Below, piece after piece: positions 53,881 through 63,173 of a stretch of 64,000 nucleotides of DNA. The notes beneath the pieces were generated by a model, which ran no database searches, was not told where the DNA came from, and worked only from the letters and a program-made list of their open reading frames with translations. This DNA comes from Nocardia arthritidis (GTDB lineage Bacteria; Actinomycetota; Actinomycetes; Mycobacteriales; Mycobacteriaceae). The stretch spans positions 8,618,001 through 8,682,000 of the forward strand of contig NZ_CP046172.1 in the NCBI RefSeq assembly GCF_011801145.1, in the 5' to 3' direction. The position numbers and the translations under genes were made by a program. Every line of letters begins with the position of its first letter. Position 1 is the first letter of the stretch.

Positions 53881-54216
53881 TTACCCATTGTCTATTACAT
53901 AGTCAGTTATCACTTGTGATGGGCAATCGAATGCGTTGGTATAGACGGCTCCGTTACCGCTTCCGCTGGCCCAGTTGCTCCACCAGCCCTGATCGCCGTA
54001 TGCGCAGTCCATGGAAATCCGGTAATTGACATAGCCGCCGTTGGGATGGCACCAGCCCCAGAACCACTCTCCGCTGCCGCCGTTGGAGAACCCGGCATTC
54101 TGACCCTTTACACATTGGGTGTTGGCGTACGCGGGGGGTGCGGGAACCGCGATGATCCCGGCCGCCGCCAGGAGTGCGAATACTACCGCATTCGCTTTAC
54201 GTCGGTGCATTCGCAT
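53881..54216 (-). CDS. Secreted four-cysteine protein, paralogue 2
   Basis: A 111-residue protein with a signal peptide (AVVFALLAAAGIIAVPAPPAYA) and a mature part aligned with paralogue 1: TQCVKGQNAGFSNGGSG, WFWGWCHPNGGYVNY, SMDCAYG, ASGSGNGAVYTN, FDCPSQ. The four cysteines fall at matching places. Tandem paralogues on the same strand point to local duplication. ATG 54216 is used; 54210 and 54243 are alternatives. Confidence 0.75.
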   Translation of the reverse strand: MRMHRRKANAVVFALLAAAGIIAVPAPPAYANTQCVKGQNAGFSNGGSGEWFWGWCHPNGGYVNYRISMDCAYGDQGWWSNWASGSGNGAVYTNAFDCPSQVITDYVIDNG

Positions 54217-54477
54217 TACTTCGCTACTTCGGTGTATTTGCATTATTTTCTCCAGGCGCTGGATTATCGGGAACATGTCCCTGGTCAACCGGGCCGGGCT
54301 GCCGCGGGTTTGTCGGCAGCGCCCGCCGGTGGCGGCGACGTCGTCACAGCCGGGGCAGGCCTATTTGTGTTGCGATTGGACAGTGCGCTGCCAGGAATTG
54401 ATCTGCAAGCCGGTGCGCGGCAATCCGACCAACCCCACGGATACGAAAGGTGACATTGCAGCCCACGCGACTGTCAT

Positions 54478-54520
54478 CCAATTGATCAGCATTTGATCGA
54501 TGACGCCACCGATCAATTGG
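54478..54520. promoter_or_regulatory. Perfect 10-bp inverted repeat upstream of the membrane HTH gene
   Basis: CCAATTGATC (54478-54487) and GATCAATTGG (54511-54520) are exact complements separated by 23 bp, with a further TTGATCG/CGATCAA pairing inside. It lies 56 bp before the ATG at 54576, in the 360-bp gap between this gene and the secreted paralogues. A likely operator, possibly of the HTH protein itself. Confidence 0.6.
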
Positions 54521-54575
54521 ACAAAAGGGGGATTTACAAGACTATTATGGGTGAACCCGTGGGAGGTATCGCCTT

Positions 54576-55478
54576 ATGGGCGCCGTGGGGCGACCGGAAC
54601 GACCTCTTGATCCATCCGAAGGGCCAAGAGAGAACTTTGCCTACCAGCTTCGCCAGTTACGAAAATCGGCAGGCGAGCCAAAATATCGTGCAATGGCCCA
54701 GCTCGGTCATTATTCGGCAAACACTCTCTCGGAGGCCGCAGGTGGCAAAAAGTTCCCATCTTGGGAAGTAACCAGAGCATTCGTCGTCGCTTGCCACGGC
54801 GATGAACGGGAATGGCGCGAACGTTGGAATGCGTGCAGGCAAGCACTCCAGCAGCGCGGTGCGGGTCCGCGCAGTGACGCACGACCAGCAATGTCACGCG
54901 GCGAGCAAGTGTCCGGCGCCGGGCGCTGGTCATGGCTACGGTGGCCGGCATTCGGATTTGCCGCGATCGCGATGGCAATCCTCCTCGTGTACGACCACAG
55001 ACCGAGCGCCGTGTCGCACTCGACCTTCATCGGTCAGGCGGATTTCGGCGCCTACTGTCAGGCGCAGAGCTACACGACAGCATCCCTGACCGGGCACACC
55101 GCGTACGACTGGAAATGCACCGGACCGCAAGAGCGCAGTGAGCCGATCAGCGCGGTGCGCGCCTGTCGCTGGCAGTACCACAGCGCTACCGCCACCGGCC
55201 GGTACGACGACATCAACATCCCCAGTTCGTGGCAGTGCTGGGATCACGTCGATATCCTCGGCCGGGTTGACCTGGATGCGTATTGCCGCGCGCAAGGCTT
55301 CGTCCGAGCCACCCTGGATGGGCAGACTGTGGACACCTGGAGTTGCTTGGCCCCGGACAGCTCGCACAGCCGGATCGACCCCGACTCAGCCTGTCGTTGG
55401 CGATACGGCGCCAAAGTGCTGATTGCGAATCCGGGGGTATACGACGAACCCTGGGATCGCTGGGATTGCTGGGCCTGA
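54576..55478 (+). CDS. Membrane-anchored HTH protein with tandem four-cysteine ectodomain
   Basis: A 300-residue protein. Residues 20-92 are an XRE-like HTH (NFAYQLRQLRKSAGEPKYRAMAQ, SANTLSEAAGGKKFPSWEVTRAFVVAC). Residues ~119-139 form one transmembrane helix. Outside the membrane two repeats of about 66 residues follow, each starting FGAYCQAQ or LDAYCRAQ. Cysteines are at 161, 181, 197, 221 and at 237, 257, 273, 298, spacings 20-16-24 and 20-16-25. The layout is that of a one-component membrane regulator with an extracellular sensor. GGGAGG precedes the ATG. Confidence 0.8.
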   Translation: MGAVGRPERPLDPSEGPRENFAYQLRQLRKSAGEPKYRAMAQLGHYSANTLSEAAGGKKFPSWEVTRAFVVACHGDEREWRERWNACRQALQQRGAGPRSDARPAMSRGEQVSGAGRWSWLRWPAFGFAAIAMAILLVYDHRPSAVSHSTFIGQADFGAYCQAQSYTTASLTGHTAYDWKCTGPQERSEPISAVRACRWQYHSATATGRYDDINIPSSWQCWDHVDILGRVDLDAYCRAQGFVRATLDGQTVDTWSCLAPDSSHSRIDPDSACRWRYGAKVLIANPGVYDEPWDRWDCWA

Positions 55479-55517
55479 CGAGTTCCGAATTATAATTGAT
55501 AAGATGTAGTTTCAATT

Positions 55518-55991
55518 ATGAATGGTCGACGTATCGTTTCGATCATGACGAAACAGAGTTCGGTAATCCGGGCGATGATGCGGACTTCTACGGCAGTCCA
55601 TCGGTTCGTCTTCTCGGCGAGCAAGGGCAAATTCCTGGGCCCGAATCGCTTCGGCGGTATGCCGGTGCTGATGCTGACCACGACCGGGCGAAAAAGCGGT
55701 AAGCAACGAACGACGATGCTCACCTCACCCGTTCACGAAAACGGAACGTTCGTCGTCGTCGCCTCCGGAGGCGGCAGCGACAGCGCCCCCGCCTGGTTGC
55801 TGAACCTGCGAGACAACCCGATGGTCGAGGTCAGCGAGGGCGGCGACGCCCGGCCCATGCGAGCTCGCATCGTCTCCGCGCAGGAGCGAACGGAGCTGTG
55901 GCCCAAGGTGGTTGCCGGCTATCAGGGATACGAGGAATACCAGAAGAAGACCAACCGCGAAATCCCGCTGGTACTCCTCGAACCCGTGTGA
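55518..55991 (+). CDS. Deazaflavin (F420)-dependent nitroreductase-family protein
   Basis: A 157-residue Ddn-type protein: PVLMLTTTGRKSGKQRTTMLTSPVHENGTFVVVASGGGSDSAPAWLLNLRDNP, with the conserved TTGRKSG, SGGG and PAWLLNL segments that hold cofactor F420. Substrate unknown; relatives reduce quinones or nitro drugs. ATG 55545 is a shorter alternative start. Confidence 0.9.
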   Translation: MNGRRIVSIMTKQSSVIRAMMRTSTAVHRFVFSASKGKFLGPNRFGGMPVLMLTTTGRKSGKQRTTMLTSPVHENGTFVVVASGGGSDSAPAWLLNLRDNPMVEVSEGGDARPMRARIVSAQERTELWPKVVAGYQGYEEYQKKTNREIPLVLLEPV

Positions 55992-56011
55992 CACCCGCCT
56001 AGGATTATCGC

Positions 56012-56791
56012 GTGGGGCAGGGTGATCTCAGTTCGTCGTTCGGCACCGCGGCCGCCGCGTATGCCGAGAACCGCCCGGACTACGCGCGTTCCGCGGTGTC
56101 GTGGGCACTGGAGCACGCACCCGGTCCGCGAGTGCTCGACCTCGGCGCTGGAACCGGCAAGCTGACCGCGACACTGCTCGCGTTGGGCGCGAATGCCATT
56201 GCGGTCGAACCTGATTCGGCAATGCTGAGCGAGCTGCGCCGCGCACTGCCCGAGGTGCGTGCCACGCGGGGTAGCGCCGAGGCGATCCCCCTACCGGACG
56301 CATCGGTCGATGCCGTGCTGGCGGGCAACGCCATGCACTGGTTCGACATGGATGTGGCCGGACCCGAAATCGCCAGAGTCCTCACACCCGGCGGCATCCT
56401 CGCCGGCCTGTGGAACGTCATGGACGACAGCGTCGACTGGGTCGCCGAGCTCGCGCGGGTCGGCGGAACCGCGGCCATCGGCCCACGCGACCTGCCCGCC
56501 GGCTGGCGCATCGCAACCGCCGACATGCACCTCCCGAGCACCGGCACACCACCCCGATTCCACTCCCCGGAGCAGGCCGAATTCCCACACGGCCAGCGCC
56601 GCACCGCCGATTCCCTCGTCGCAACCCTCGCGACAAGAGCCGGAATCCTGGTCATGCCCCCACCCGAACAACAAGCAACCCTGACCCGAATCCGCACCTT
56701 CCTCACCAGCCGCCCAGAAACCGCCACCGGCGAATTCACCCTCCCCATGCTGACGGCCGTGCTACGCGTCCGGCGATTACCGGACGCGTAA
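56012..56791 (+). CDS. Class I SAM-dependent methyltransferase
   Basis: A 259-residue methyltransferase: FGTAAAAYAENRPDYA, VLDLGAGTGKLTATLLALGANAIAVEPD (motif I and acidic loop), and AGNAMHWFD. This is the UbiE/type-11 pattern with the HWFD variant seen in many actinobacterial small-molecule enzymes. GTG start at 56012, 20 bp after the F420 gene, so probably cotranscribed. Substrate unknown. Confidence 0.85.
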   Translation: MGQGDLSSSFGTAAAAYAENRPDYARSAVSWALEHAPGPRVLDLGAGTGKLTATLLALGANAIAVEPDSAMLSELRRALPEVRATRGSAEAIPLPDASVDAVLAGNAMHWFDMDVAGPEIARVLTPGGILAGLWNVMDDSVDWVAELARVGGTAAIGPRDLPAGWRIATADMHLPSTGTPPRFHSPEQAEFPHGQRRTADSLVATLATRAGILVMPPPEQQATLTRIRTFLTSRPETATGEFTLPMLTAVLRVRRLPDA

Positions 56792-56862
56792 ATCCGTTTG
56801 CGCGCAATAGGATACGAACAGTATCCGAAATCCTGGGTTAGGGCCCGATAACCTCTCCCCGG

Positions 56863-58560
56863 TCAGATCGGTAGTGCGCCACGGCGTGGGCGGTGTCGTA
56901 GGTGGGCCGGTATGGCCAGCGCTCCTGCGCCATGCACGCGGGTGTGCGGGCCCAGCGTTTCCAGATTCACCGACAAGCGCCGCGCCGCCGCCCGCGTACC
57001 GAATACCTTGTCCTGCAAGGGGCTTGCCGAGTCGAGGTCGACGCCATCGTCACCGCTCGGCAGGTAATGCTCGTCGAAGTGCTCCCGCAGCATGGTCAGA
57101 TAGGCTTCGACATGGTCGGGTTCCGCTCTCGACGGGCTGGGCTCGCGTCGATTGTCGTTGGCTTCCAACCAGGCATACAACCGATCCGGCGGCGCGGTCG
57201 GATCGACCTCGTCGGACCGGCGGATCCGCACCTCTCCCGAGGATACGCAATGCATGCGTATCGCACCGTCCTGAGCGATGCACCATTGGCTCCAGCACCC
57301 CGACGCGTAATCATCGGGGAATTGCTCGTACCAGTGCGCGGTTCCGAACTGCACGCTCAATTCCTGTATGCGCCGGTACATTTCGAAATGCTTCTCGTCG
57401 GCGGATGCTTCCGGTTTCGCTACCAACGTATCGTCCTTGCAGAACACCAGGGTCCAGCCGTCCAGCGCCGGAGTGACGAACACCTCAGGGTAGAGATCCC
57501 AGAAACCGTTGATGCCCAACGCCTTCCAGTAATCCGGGTACATGGTCATCGGCCGTATCCCCTGCCATGGCGCGAATCCTATCCGCATTGTCGCGGGAAC
57601 CGGGTCGCGGAGATCGAACGCGTCCAGGACCGCGGCTTGATCGGTGGTCGGCAACGCATACCACGATCCGGCCAACCGCTCGAAATCCAACGGTTCGGGT
57701 GTCTCTACCCGCTGTTTCATCCCGATCAACCGCTGCAGCACTGCCAGATGGCCCGGCGGGAGGTGGTTCCACCCGAACTGGGCAAGCATTGTCATCGCCC
57801 CGTGTCGCGCCAGCCGGTCCAACCCCGACACCGACCGCAACGCGGCCACCACACCTGTTCCGTATACGCATAGAGCCGAAACTGCTTGCTCCCGAACGTT
57901 TTCGAGCGCGCTGCCCAGTAGCGCCAAGACGATGGGCAGATGTCTGCATTCGTGCGTTGCGACGAGATCACTGTCCTCGGAAAGGCAATCCCAAGAGAAC
58001 TGACAGGACACGAGAGCGGCAGGGGAATGCTCGGGCAGAAAATCGGGCACGCGAGTCTCGCCCGGAAGTCCAAGCGTAACCCAAAGCCGCTCGCCCACAC
58101 CATCTTTCGGCGCCTGCGCCAGCGCATCGACCAAAGCGTCGAAATTCATCTGCCGACGTAACACGCGGATACAGTCCGGCCAGGCATGGTCGAAACGGTT
58201 GTCGGCCAGCAGATCCAACATCATCGTGACGAAGGCTTCTTCCCGAAGCCCGCGGGTATCCAGCCACCGCGCTCGACTTCGGACCCGCGGATCGGTGTCG
58301 GTCAGCAGCCTCCGGAGTTGCTCGATGTCGAGACCACCGACCAGCAGAGCGAAGAAGTTGTCGCGATTCCCATCGTCGACAACGCGATCCAGCACCTCCC
58401 AGATCTGACGCCGGATCCCCGGGTCCGCATTGCCGATCAGCTGCCGCACATCATTCAGCAGCGATCCCGTCTCCCCGTCCCTGAGCAGCCACCAGCGATC
58501 GGGCTTCACAGAGTGTTCGGCCAACAACACCCGCAACCGATTCGGGTCGATCCTCACCAC
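56863..58560 (-). CDS. Large hypothetical protein with HEAT-like N-terminal region
   Basis: About 565 residues. The N-terminal ~330 residues are alpha-helical repeats (ADPGIRRQIWEVLDRVVDDGNRDNFFALL, TDPRVRSRARWLDTRG, ENVREQAVSALCVYG). A C-terminal region (GWTLVFCKDDTLV, EMYRRIQELSVQFGTAHWYEQF, SQWCIAQDGAIRMHCVSSG) resembles SMI1/KNR4-like or polymorphic-toxin immunity folds seen in actinobacteria, but this is a weak impression. GTG 58560 or 58557 fits the homologous-looking start; ATG 58698 is longer and less likely. Confidence 0.6.
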   Translation of the reverse strand: MVRIDPNRLRVLLAEHSVKPDRWWLLRDGETGSLLNDVRQLIGNADPGIRRQIWEVLDRVVDDGNRDNFFALLVGGLDIEQLRRLLTDTDPRVRSRARWLDTRGLREEAFVTMMLDLLADNRFDHAWPDCIRVLRRQMNFDALVDALAQAPKDGVGERLWVTLGLPGETRVPDFLPEHSPAALVSCQFSWDCLSEDSDLVATHECRHLPIVLALLGSALENVREQAVSALCVYGTGVVAALRSVSGLDRLARHGAMTMLAQFGWNHLPPGHLAVLQRLIGMKQRVETPEPLDFERLAGSWYALPTTDQAAVLDAFDLRDPVPATMRIGFAPWQGIRPMTMYPDYWKALGINGFWDLYPEVFVTPALDGWTLVFCKDDTLVAKPEASADEKHFEMYRRIQELSVQFGTAHWYEQFPDDYASGCWSQWCIAQDGAIRMHCVSSGEVRIRRSDEVDPTAPPDRLYAWLEANDNRREPSPSRAEPDHVEAYLTMLREHFDEHYLPSGDDGVDLDSASPLQDKVFGTRAAARRLSVNLETLGPHTRVHGAGALAIPAHLRHRPRRGALPI

Positions 58561-58809
58561 ATCCAGAACGTACCCAACACATCCGACACCGTGTTTCCAG
58601 CGCCGAACCCGGCAACAGACGAGAGCACGCGTCGGCCGAGCCCACAGATACTCATCACCCGGAGACGACCGAACCTGCCGCCGAACCCCGGCAAGCATCC
58701 GCCCGTCGGAATTACCGTGCGATGTAATGTCATGTCACCCAACCATTTTGGACTGTTGGTCAACGCGTGATATGCGGCATGTGCGGATGTTGGCGGACCG
58801 GCGTTCGCT

Positions 58810-59388
58810 CTATGTGCCGGTCTGGCCGTCGATCCGTTCCCGGATGAGGTCGGCGTGCCCGTTGTGACGGGCGTATTCCTGGATCATGTGCGTGAGGATC
58901 CACCGCAGGCTGTAGCGGTTGCCGGTCCGCTGGTATACACCGACGGTGTCGAGCGAGTCGCAGGCAGCGACGATCTCGCGGGATCGAGCACATGCGCTGT
59001 GCCACAAGCGGAGTGATTCGTCTACGTCAGCGTCGTCGACGTCGACGTCGCTGCCGTCCGGGGTGTCGGCCTGCCAATACGCGAACGGGGTATCCGCGCC
59101 GGACATGATGCGTGCGAACCAGCCTAGTTCGACATCGGTCAGATGGCGGACGAGCCCGAGCAGTGACAACGCCGACGGCTCCACGGCCCGCAGGCGAAGC
59201 TGGTCGGCGGTGAGTCCGGAACACTTCCGGGCCAGTGTTTCTCGATGGAATTCCAGGACGCCGGTGAGCGTCTCGCGTTCTCCGGCAAGGTGTTGCGATA
59301 CCGACTGAGACCACAGGCATTTGTGCGTGCTGGAAGACCATGCCACCCAACCAATCTGAACGATCGACCGACGCGCGCCATGCGGCAA
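58810..59388 (-). CDS. DinB-family (DUF664-type) protein
   Basis: Up to 192 residues. From GERETLTGVLEFHRETLARKCSGLTADQLRLRAVEPSALSLLGLVRHLTDVELGWF through RWILTHMIQEYARHNGHADLIRERIDGQTG it matches the actinobacterial DinB/DUF664 family, with metal histidines in VRHL and the YARHNGHAD segment. These are thiol-linked or unknown-function proteins. The first ~35 residues do not resemble the family, so the true start may be an internal codon near 59300 or the 5' end may be altered. Confidence 0.75.
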   Translation of the reverse strand: MPHGARRSIVQIGWVAWSSSTHKCLWSQSVSQHLAGERETLTGVLEFHRETLARKCSGLTADQLRLRAVEPSALSLLGLVRHLTDVELGWFARIMSGADTPFAYWQADTPDGSDVDVDDADVDESLRLWHSACARSREIVAACDSLDTVGVYQRTGNRYSLRWILTHMIQEYARHNGHADLIRERIDGQTGT

Positions 59389-59616
59389 AAGAGTGTGTTG
59401 TCAGCCGTGGCAATAGACCCGGACGAGCACTTGTCAACTCCGACCCAAGGGTGACCCGTCCTTTCCGGCTCGATCCTAACCCAAGTGCTTGATAGCCGCT
59501 TGAACCCGCACCGAACGCAGCGCATGGATCAACATGCACGGTTGTTGCAGGTGTTGTAATGAGGAAGGCTGGGTCCGGCGAGTAGACCCTCTGTTCCACT
59601 TGATGAGCAGCAGCCG

Positions 59617-59910
59617 ATGGACAAGAGCATTGGTGGACATGTCCTGCGGCATCTGTACGCAGATGAGAGCCACGCCGAATTGTCGATAACAATGCAGGAC
59701 AGGCGGATTCAGTATGGCCTGACCTCCGAGGCTCAGTCGCTCGTCATCCCGGACGAGGAGCTTGTCCAAGCAATCTGCGATCTGGTCGGACTGCACGAAC
59801 GGTTCGAGTCCGGGCTCTGCGCGGCGACATACCGGTTCAGCAAGGACTCGAACGGGAAGTGGAAGATGGTGGGCCACTTCTCCTACGCGGAGGACGAGGG
59901 TCACGACTGA
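59617..59910 (+). CDS. Small hypothetical protein in the IS scar region
   Basis: A 97-residue protein (ESHAELSITMQDRRIQYGLTSEAQSLVIPDEELVQAICDLVGLHERFE, ending GKWKMVGHFSYAEDEGHD). The composition and end resemble small immunity-type proteins, but no family is certain. It sits between DinB and an insertion-sequence remnant and may be a fragment of a larger gene. Confidence 0.5.
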   Translation: MDKSIGGHVLRHLYADESHAELSITMQDRRIQYGLTSEAQSLVIPDEELVQAICDLVGLHERFESGLCAATYRFSKDSNGKWKMVGHFSYAEDEGHD

Positions 59911-59953
59911 GACCAGAGAACGCCTTGTCGAGCCGCAGACCGGGTGCGTCGGA

Positions 59954-60522
59954 TCAGCCGTTCGTCTTGGCGGCGGGGACGCGCCCGAGGTCGCGGTCCT
60001 CGAGTCGACAGCTGTCTCCTTTGAGGGAGATGACTTCGGCGTGGTGGCCGAATGAGCCTCGGCCAGCCGCGCCACCCATTCCGCGGCGGTCGCGAACGCG
60101 ACTCGATGCCCGGCCTGGCAAGCCCGGATCGACAGCCCGATCGACAGATGTGCCTTGCCGGTCCCGGGCGGGCCCAGGAAGACGACGTTCTCCTTGGCGG
60201 TGATGAAGTCCAGGGTTCCCAGATGGGTGATGGTGTCGCGTTTCAACGAGCGTTGATGGTCGAAATCGAACTCCTCCAACGACTTCCGCGACGGGAGCCG
60301 CGCGGCGCGGATGCGACCCTCGCCGCCGTGAGCCTCGCGGGCGGCAACCTCGCGCTGCAGGCAGGCGGCCAGGAATTCTTCGTGACTCCAGTTCTCGGAG
60401 CGGGCGCGTTCGGCGAGCCGGTCGACCGGGCCGGCCAGCGTCGGGGCCTTCAGAGCCCTTGCCAGATAGGCGATTTCGGAGCCGATGTTGCGGGCACCGT
60501 TGGTGGAAGCCTTGGTAGCCAT
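59954..60522 (-). pseudogene. istB: IS21-family istB remnant, internally deleted
   Basis: The first ~155 codons match IstB, the IS21 ATPase helper: SWSHEEFLAACLQREVAARE-like region, DFDHQRSLKRDTITHLGTLDF, Walker A GPPGTGKAHLSIGLSIRA. At about 60052 the frame breaks; in the next frame the true IstB end is read (HHAEVISLKGDSCRLEDRDLGRVPAA). Roughly the Walker B-to-sensor part is missing, so the gene has an internal deletion and frameshift. Confidence 0.85.
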
Positions 60523-60650
60523 CAGGCGATCCCTTCGCTATCGAGGTCGAACATCCGGTCGTAATCGGCGAGATCGCGGTGCTCGACGGAGGTGTCAAGC
60601 ACGGGCACCACAGCCAGGCGGCGAGAGCGCCGCATCTCGGCGGCGGGCCG
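60522..60650 (-). pseudogene. istA: IS21-family istA 3' fragment
   Basis: The last ~40 codons of an IstA transposase (RLAVVPVLDTSVEHRDL, ADYDRMFDLDSEGIA) end in a TGA sharing one base with the istB ATG (TGATG), the normal IS21 arrangement. Upstream the sequence switches to an IS110 remnant on the other strand, so istA is truncated. Confidence 0.75.
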
Positions 60651-60653
60651 GCA

Positions 60654-61156
60654 CCGTCGAGGCAGCGGACCCGGCAACCCAAGTCCGCCACATGCTGGTA
60701 CTGGAGCTGATCGAGGAACTGGAAACCATCGACCGCAAAACCAAGACCGTGGACAAACAGCTGCGAAACAGAGTCCTCGACCACGGATCCACCCTGATGG
60801 ACCTCAACGGTCTCGGGCCTTCCAGCGCCGCCCGGCTGCTCGCCGATACCGGCGATATCCATCGCTTCGCCACCCGCGACCGCTTCGCCTCCTGGAACGG
60901 CACCGCCCCCTTGGACGCCTCCTCCGGCGAGCAGAAACGGCACCGGCTCTCCCGCGCCGCCAACCGCAAGATCAACCGGGTACTGCACATTATGGCCGTG
61001 GTCCAGCTCCGTCATCCGACCGCGGGCCGGGTCTATTACGACGGCCGCAAGGCCAGCGGGAAGACCTCGATGGAAGCGATGCGCGCATTGAAACGGCACC
61101 TGTCGAACGTCGTCTACCAACAGATGCTCGCCGACCAGCGACGACGAGGAAGGTAA
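60654..61156 (+). pseudogene. IS110-family transposase 3' fragment
   Basis: About 165 codons of the C-terminal transposase_20 region: LMDLNGLGPSSAARLLADTGD, RFATRDRFASWNGTAPLDASSG, KRHRLSRAANRKINRVLHIMAVVQLRH. The N-terminal DEDD nuclease part of an IS110 transposase is missing. It joins the istA fragment near 60650, so two elements have decayed at the same spot. Confidence 0.85.
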
Positions 61157-61703
61157 GTCCGGGAGGGCATTCGGGAACGACTACTGACTCCAACGTGACC
61201 GGCTTCAACCCGCACGCCGATCCTTCGGACAAGCCACAACCCGGACCTACCATCATCGAGCCTAGTCCCGAACTGCGCCTTGACTAAAGGGGCGCCATGT
61301 GGGGGTGATCGGCCGTGGACCGAGTTGCATTGTCGGACAGTCGATCAGATGCACCCGGCCGGACACCCGGAACGCCGCTACATAGAGCGGTCGCAGTCGG
61401 CTCGATCGGGGTGTTCGAGTCGTTCGGTCCGGTCGTGGTGACTCGTAGCGATAGATGACCAGTTTCGGAGATAGTTCAACACACGGTGCGCCGTCGAACT
61501 CGGCAGGCCGTGCGGTGCACAGTCCGGGTGGATTCGGAACTCATCGACCGTTTATCACCCCCAACAAAGTATTTTATGGCCCCCAACAAAGCGTGAACTC
61601 GGCGTGGCAGTCGACGAATAGGTGCACCATTACTGCCGCCGATATCCGGCCGACCTGAGAAACGCCGAGCATCAGCGGCATTTCCGTAATGAAAGGATCC
61701 TTC
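61157..61703. other. 547-bp region after the IS110 remnant
   Basis: No gene recognised. A short direct repeat CCCCCAACAAAG occurs at about 61557 and 61579, 22 bp apart. The left part may be IS110 end sequence; the right part should contain the promoter of the secreted protein at 61704. Confidence 0.4.
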
Positions 61704-62174
61704 ATGTTCCACCCCAGTATGCGCGAGCCCACACAGTCACCGCGGCGGGTCGGTGTGCTCGCGGCAGCAGGTTTGCTCTGTGCCCTCCCGCTCGCGCTGG
61801 CCGCCAACGGTACAGCTCTGGCCTCCAACACCGCCAGCCTCACCGTTGGGCCGACCTCGGTGCCGGGTGTGACGGTTCAGGTGTGCGTCAACGCCATCTG
61901 CGTCGCCACCCCGGTCGTGACCAGCGTGACCCTCACCGTGACCGCGACGGCTGACACGCCCGCCGACCAGGTGACGCTCAACCGCTCAACCTGCCCGGAC
62001 GGGCGGGCCGGTGATGCCGTCGACGTCGAGACCAGCATCACCGACACGGTGGTCATCACCGGCACAGTCGATGCCACGACAGCGAACGGACAGACGATCA
62101 CCGTGCCCATCTCCCAGACGGTGACCGTCAACCCCGGTCCCCACGGCGCCACGGTTTCGGCCTGCGCCTCCTAA
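61704..62174 (+). CDS. Secreted beta-rich protein
   Basis: A 156-residue protein with a signal peptide (GVLAAAGLLCALPLALAANGTALA) and a mature part rich in Val and Thr (LTVGPTSVPGVTVQVCVNAICVATPVVTSVTLTVTATAD), predicted beta-sandwich, with four cysteines. AAAGGA lies six bases before the ATG at 61704; the ATG at 61689 is inferior. Function unknown. Confidence 0.7.
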   Translation: MFHPSMREPTQSPRRVGVLAAAGLLCALPLALAANGTALASNTASLTVGPTSVPGVTVQVCVNAICVATPVVTSVTLTVTATADTPADQVTLNRSTCPDGRAGDAVDVETSITDTVVITGTVDATTANGQTITVPISQTVTVNPGPHGATVSACAS

Positions 62175-62403
62175 CAGCCCCGACGACATGCCCTGGCCAG
62201 TGCTGCCCAGTGCATCTCGACCGCACGTCGGCATTTCAGGATGTTCGCAAATTCGCGTGCGGAGTAGTTCGCCAGTGGTCGATCGGCCTGACCGGTGGTC
62301 GTGATCGAGCGCCGGTCCACGATCAAATCCGTTGCGGTGGCGAGTATTTCATAGCACTGGCGGACCTTGACCTCAACCGCAGTTGAGGCCGGACTCTGAT
62401 GGC

Positions 62404-62828
62404 ATGATCTACACAGAGTCCGAGTATCGGTATCTGATCGACCAGGCGTTGGGCCGGTTGGCGACAATTGGCCCTGTAGGGGCACCCCAAGTACACCCGG
62501 TCGCATTCTGGGTGGACAAGCACAACGGAACGATCGACATCGGCGGTCCTGACCTCGCCAATTCCCAGAAGTATCGCGACATCCAGGCCGATGCCAGGGT
62601 ATCTCTGGTCGTCGACGACGCCGCGCCACATCCGGTCGGGCCCGGAGGCCAACGGGGACGCGGCCTCGAGATCCGCGCGGTATCGTCGAAATCCTGTGGA
62701 GCGATAGACCGTTGCTGGAAGAATTCAGCAACGACGTCCTTCGGCTACATCCTTGTCGAGTTGTGGCCTGGAACATCGACTGGCCAGGGCGTAACAACCG
62801 AAATGTCTCCTCTCTCAGCCGCGCTTGA
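62404..62828 (+). pseudogene. Frameshifted PPOX-class F420-dependent oxidoreductase
   Basis: The frame from ATG 62404 matches the PPOX/F420 family (YLIDQALGRLATIGPVGAPQVHPVAFW, TIDIGGPDL, RVSLVVDDAA, RGLEIRA). Near 62680 the match moves to another frame, which reads VEILWSDRPLLEEFSNDVLRLHPCRVVAWN and stops at 62826-62828. This is the expected C-terminal part, so a single-base indel splits the gene. A sequencing error cannot be excluded. Confidence 0.8.
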
Positions 62829-63173
62829 CGCTCGCTCATCGGCGTGATGTCCACTGCCGGGGCTGTCCGGCTGCCCGAGATGATCTCGGCCCGTTGATCT
62901 TCCGGCGAGCATTGCGGCCGCGTCGAACCGCGCGCCATGCGGCTACTTACCGGACCTTCGCAATGATCGACCCGGGGTCGTGCCAGTGCGAGTCGACGTC
63001 ATCGAGTCCGCGCTGGCCCACAGGCGGCGGAAGCGCTCGCTGCCCATCGCCAAATCGCCGACAAGCGAGGCCAGCCGGGAGTCCTCGGGTATTTGCCGGC
63101 CGCGAGACGCACTTCCTCCGGCGCGTCGTTTTAGTTCAGCTCGATGATTTCGCGGACTGCGGCGGTTGTGATC
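62829..63173. other. 345-bp region without a recognised gene
   Basis: Short frames on both strands lack family features or ribosome sites. The region separates the broken PPOX gene from the convergent minus-strand pair at the right edge and shows no strong hairpin. Confidence 0.4.

Noticed and set aside
62171..62380. Minus-strand frame between the secreted protein and the broken PPOX gene
   Set aside because: Reads like low-specificity sequence without start signal or family motif; the interval is only about 230 bp.
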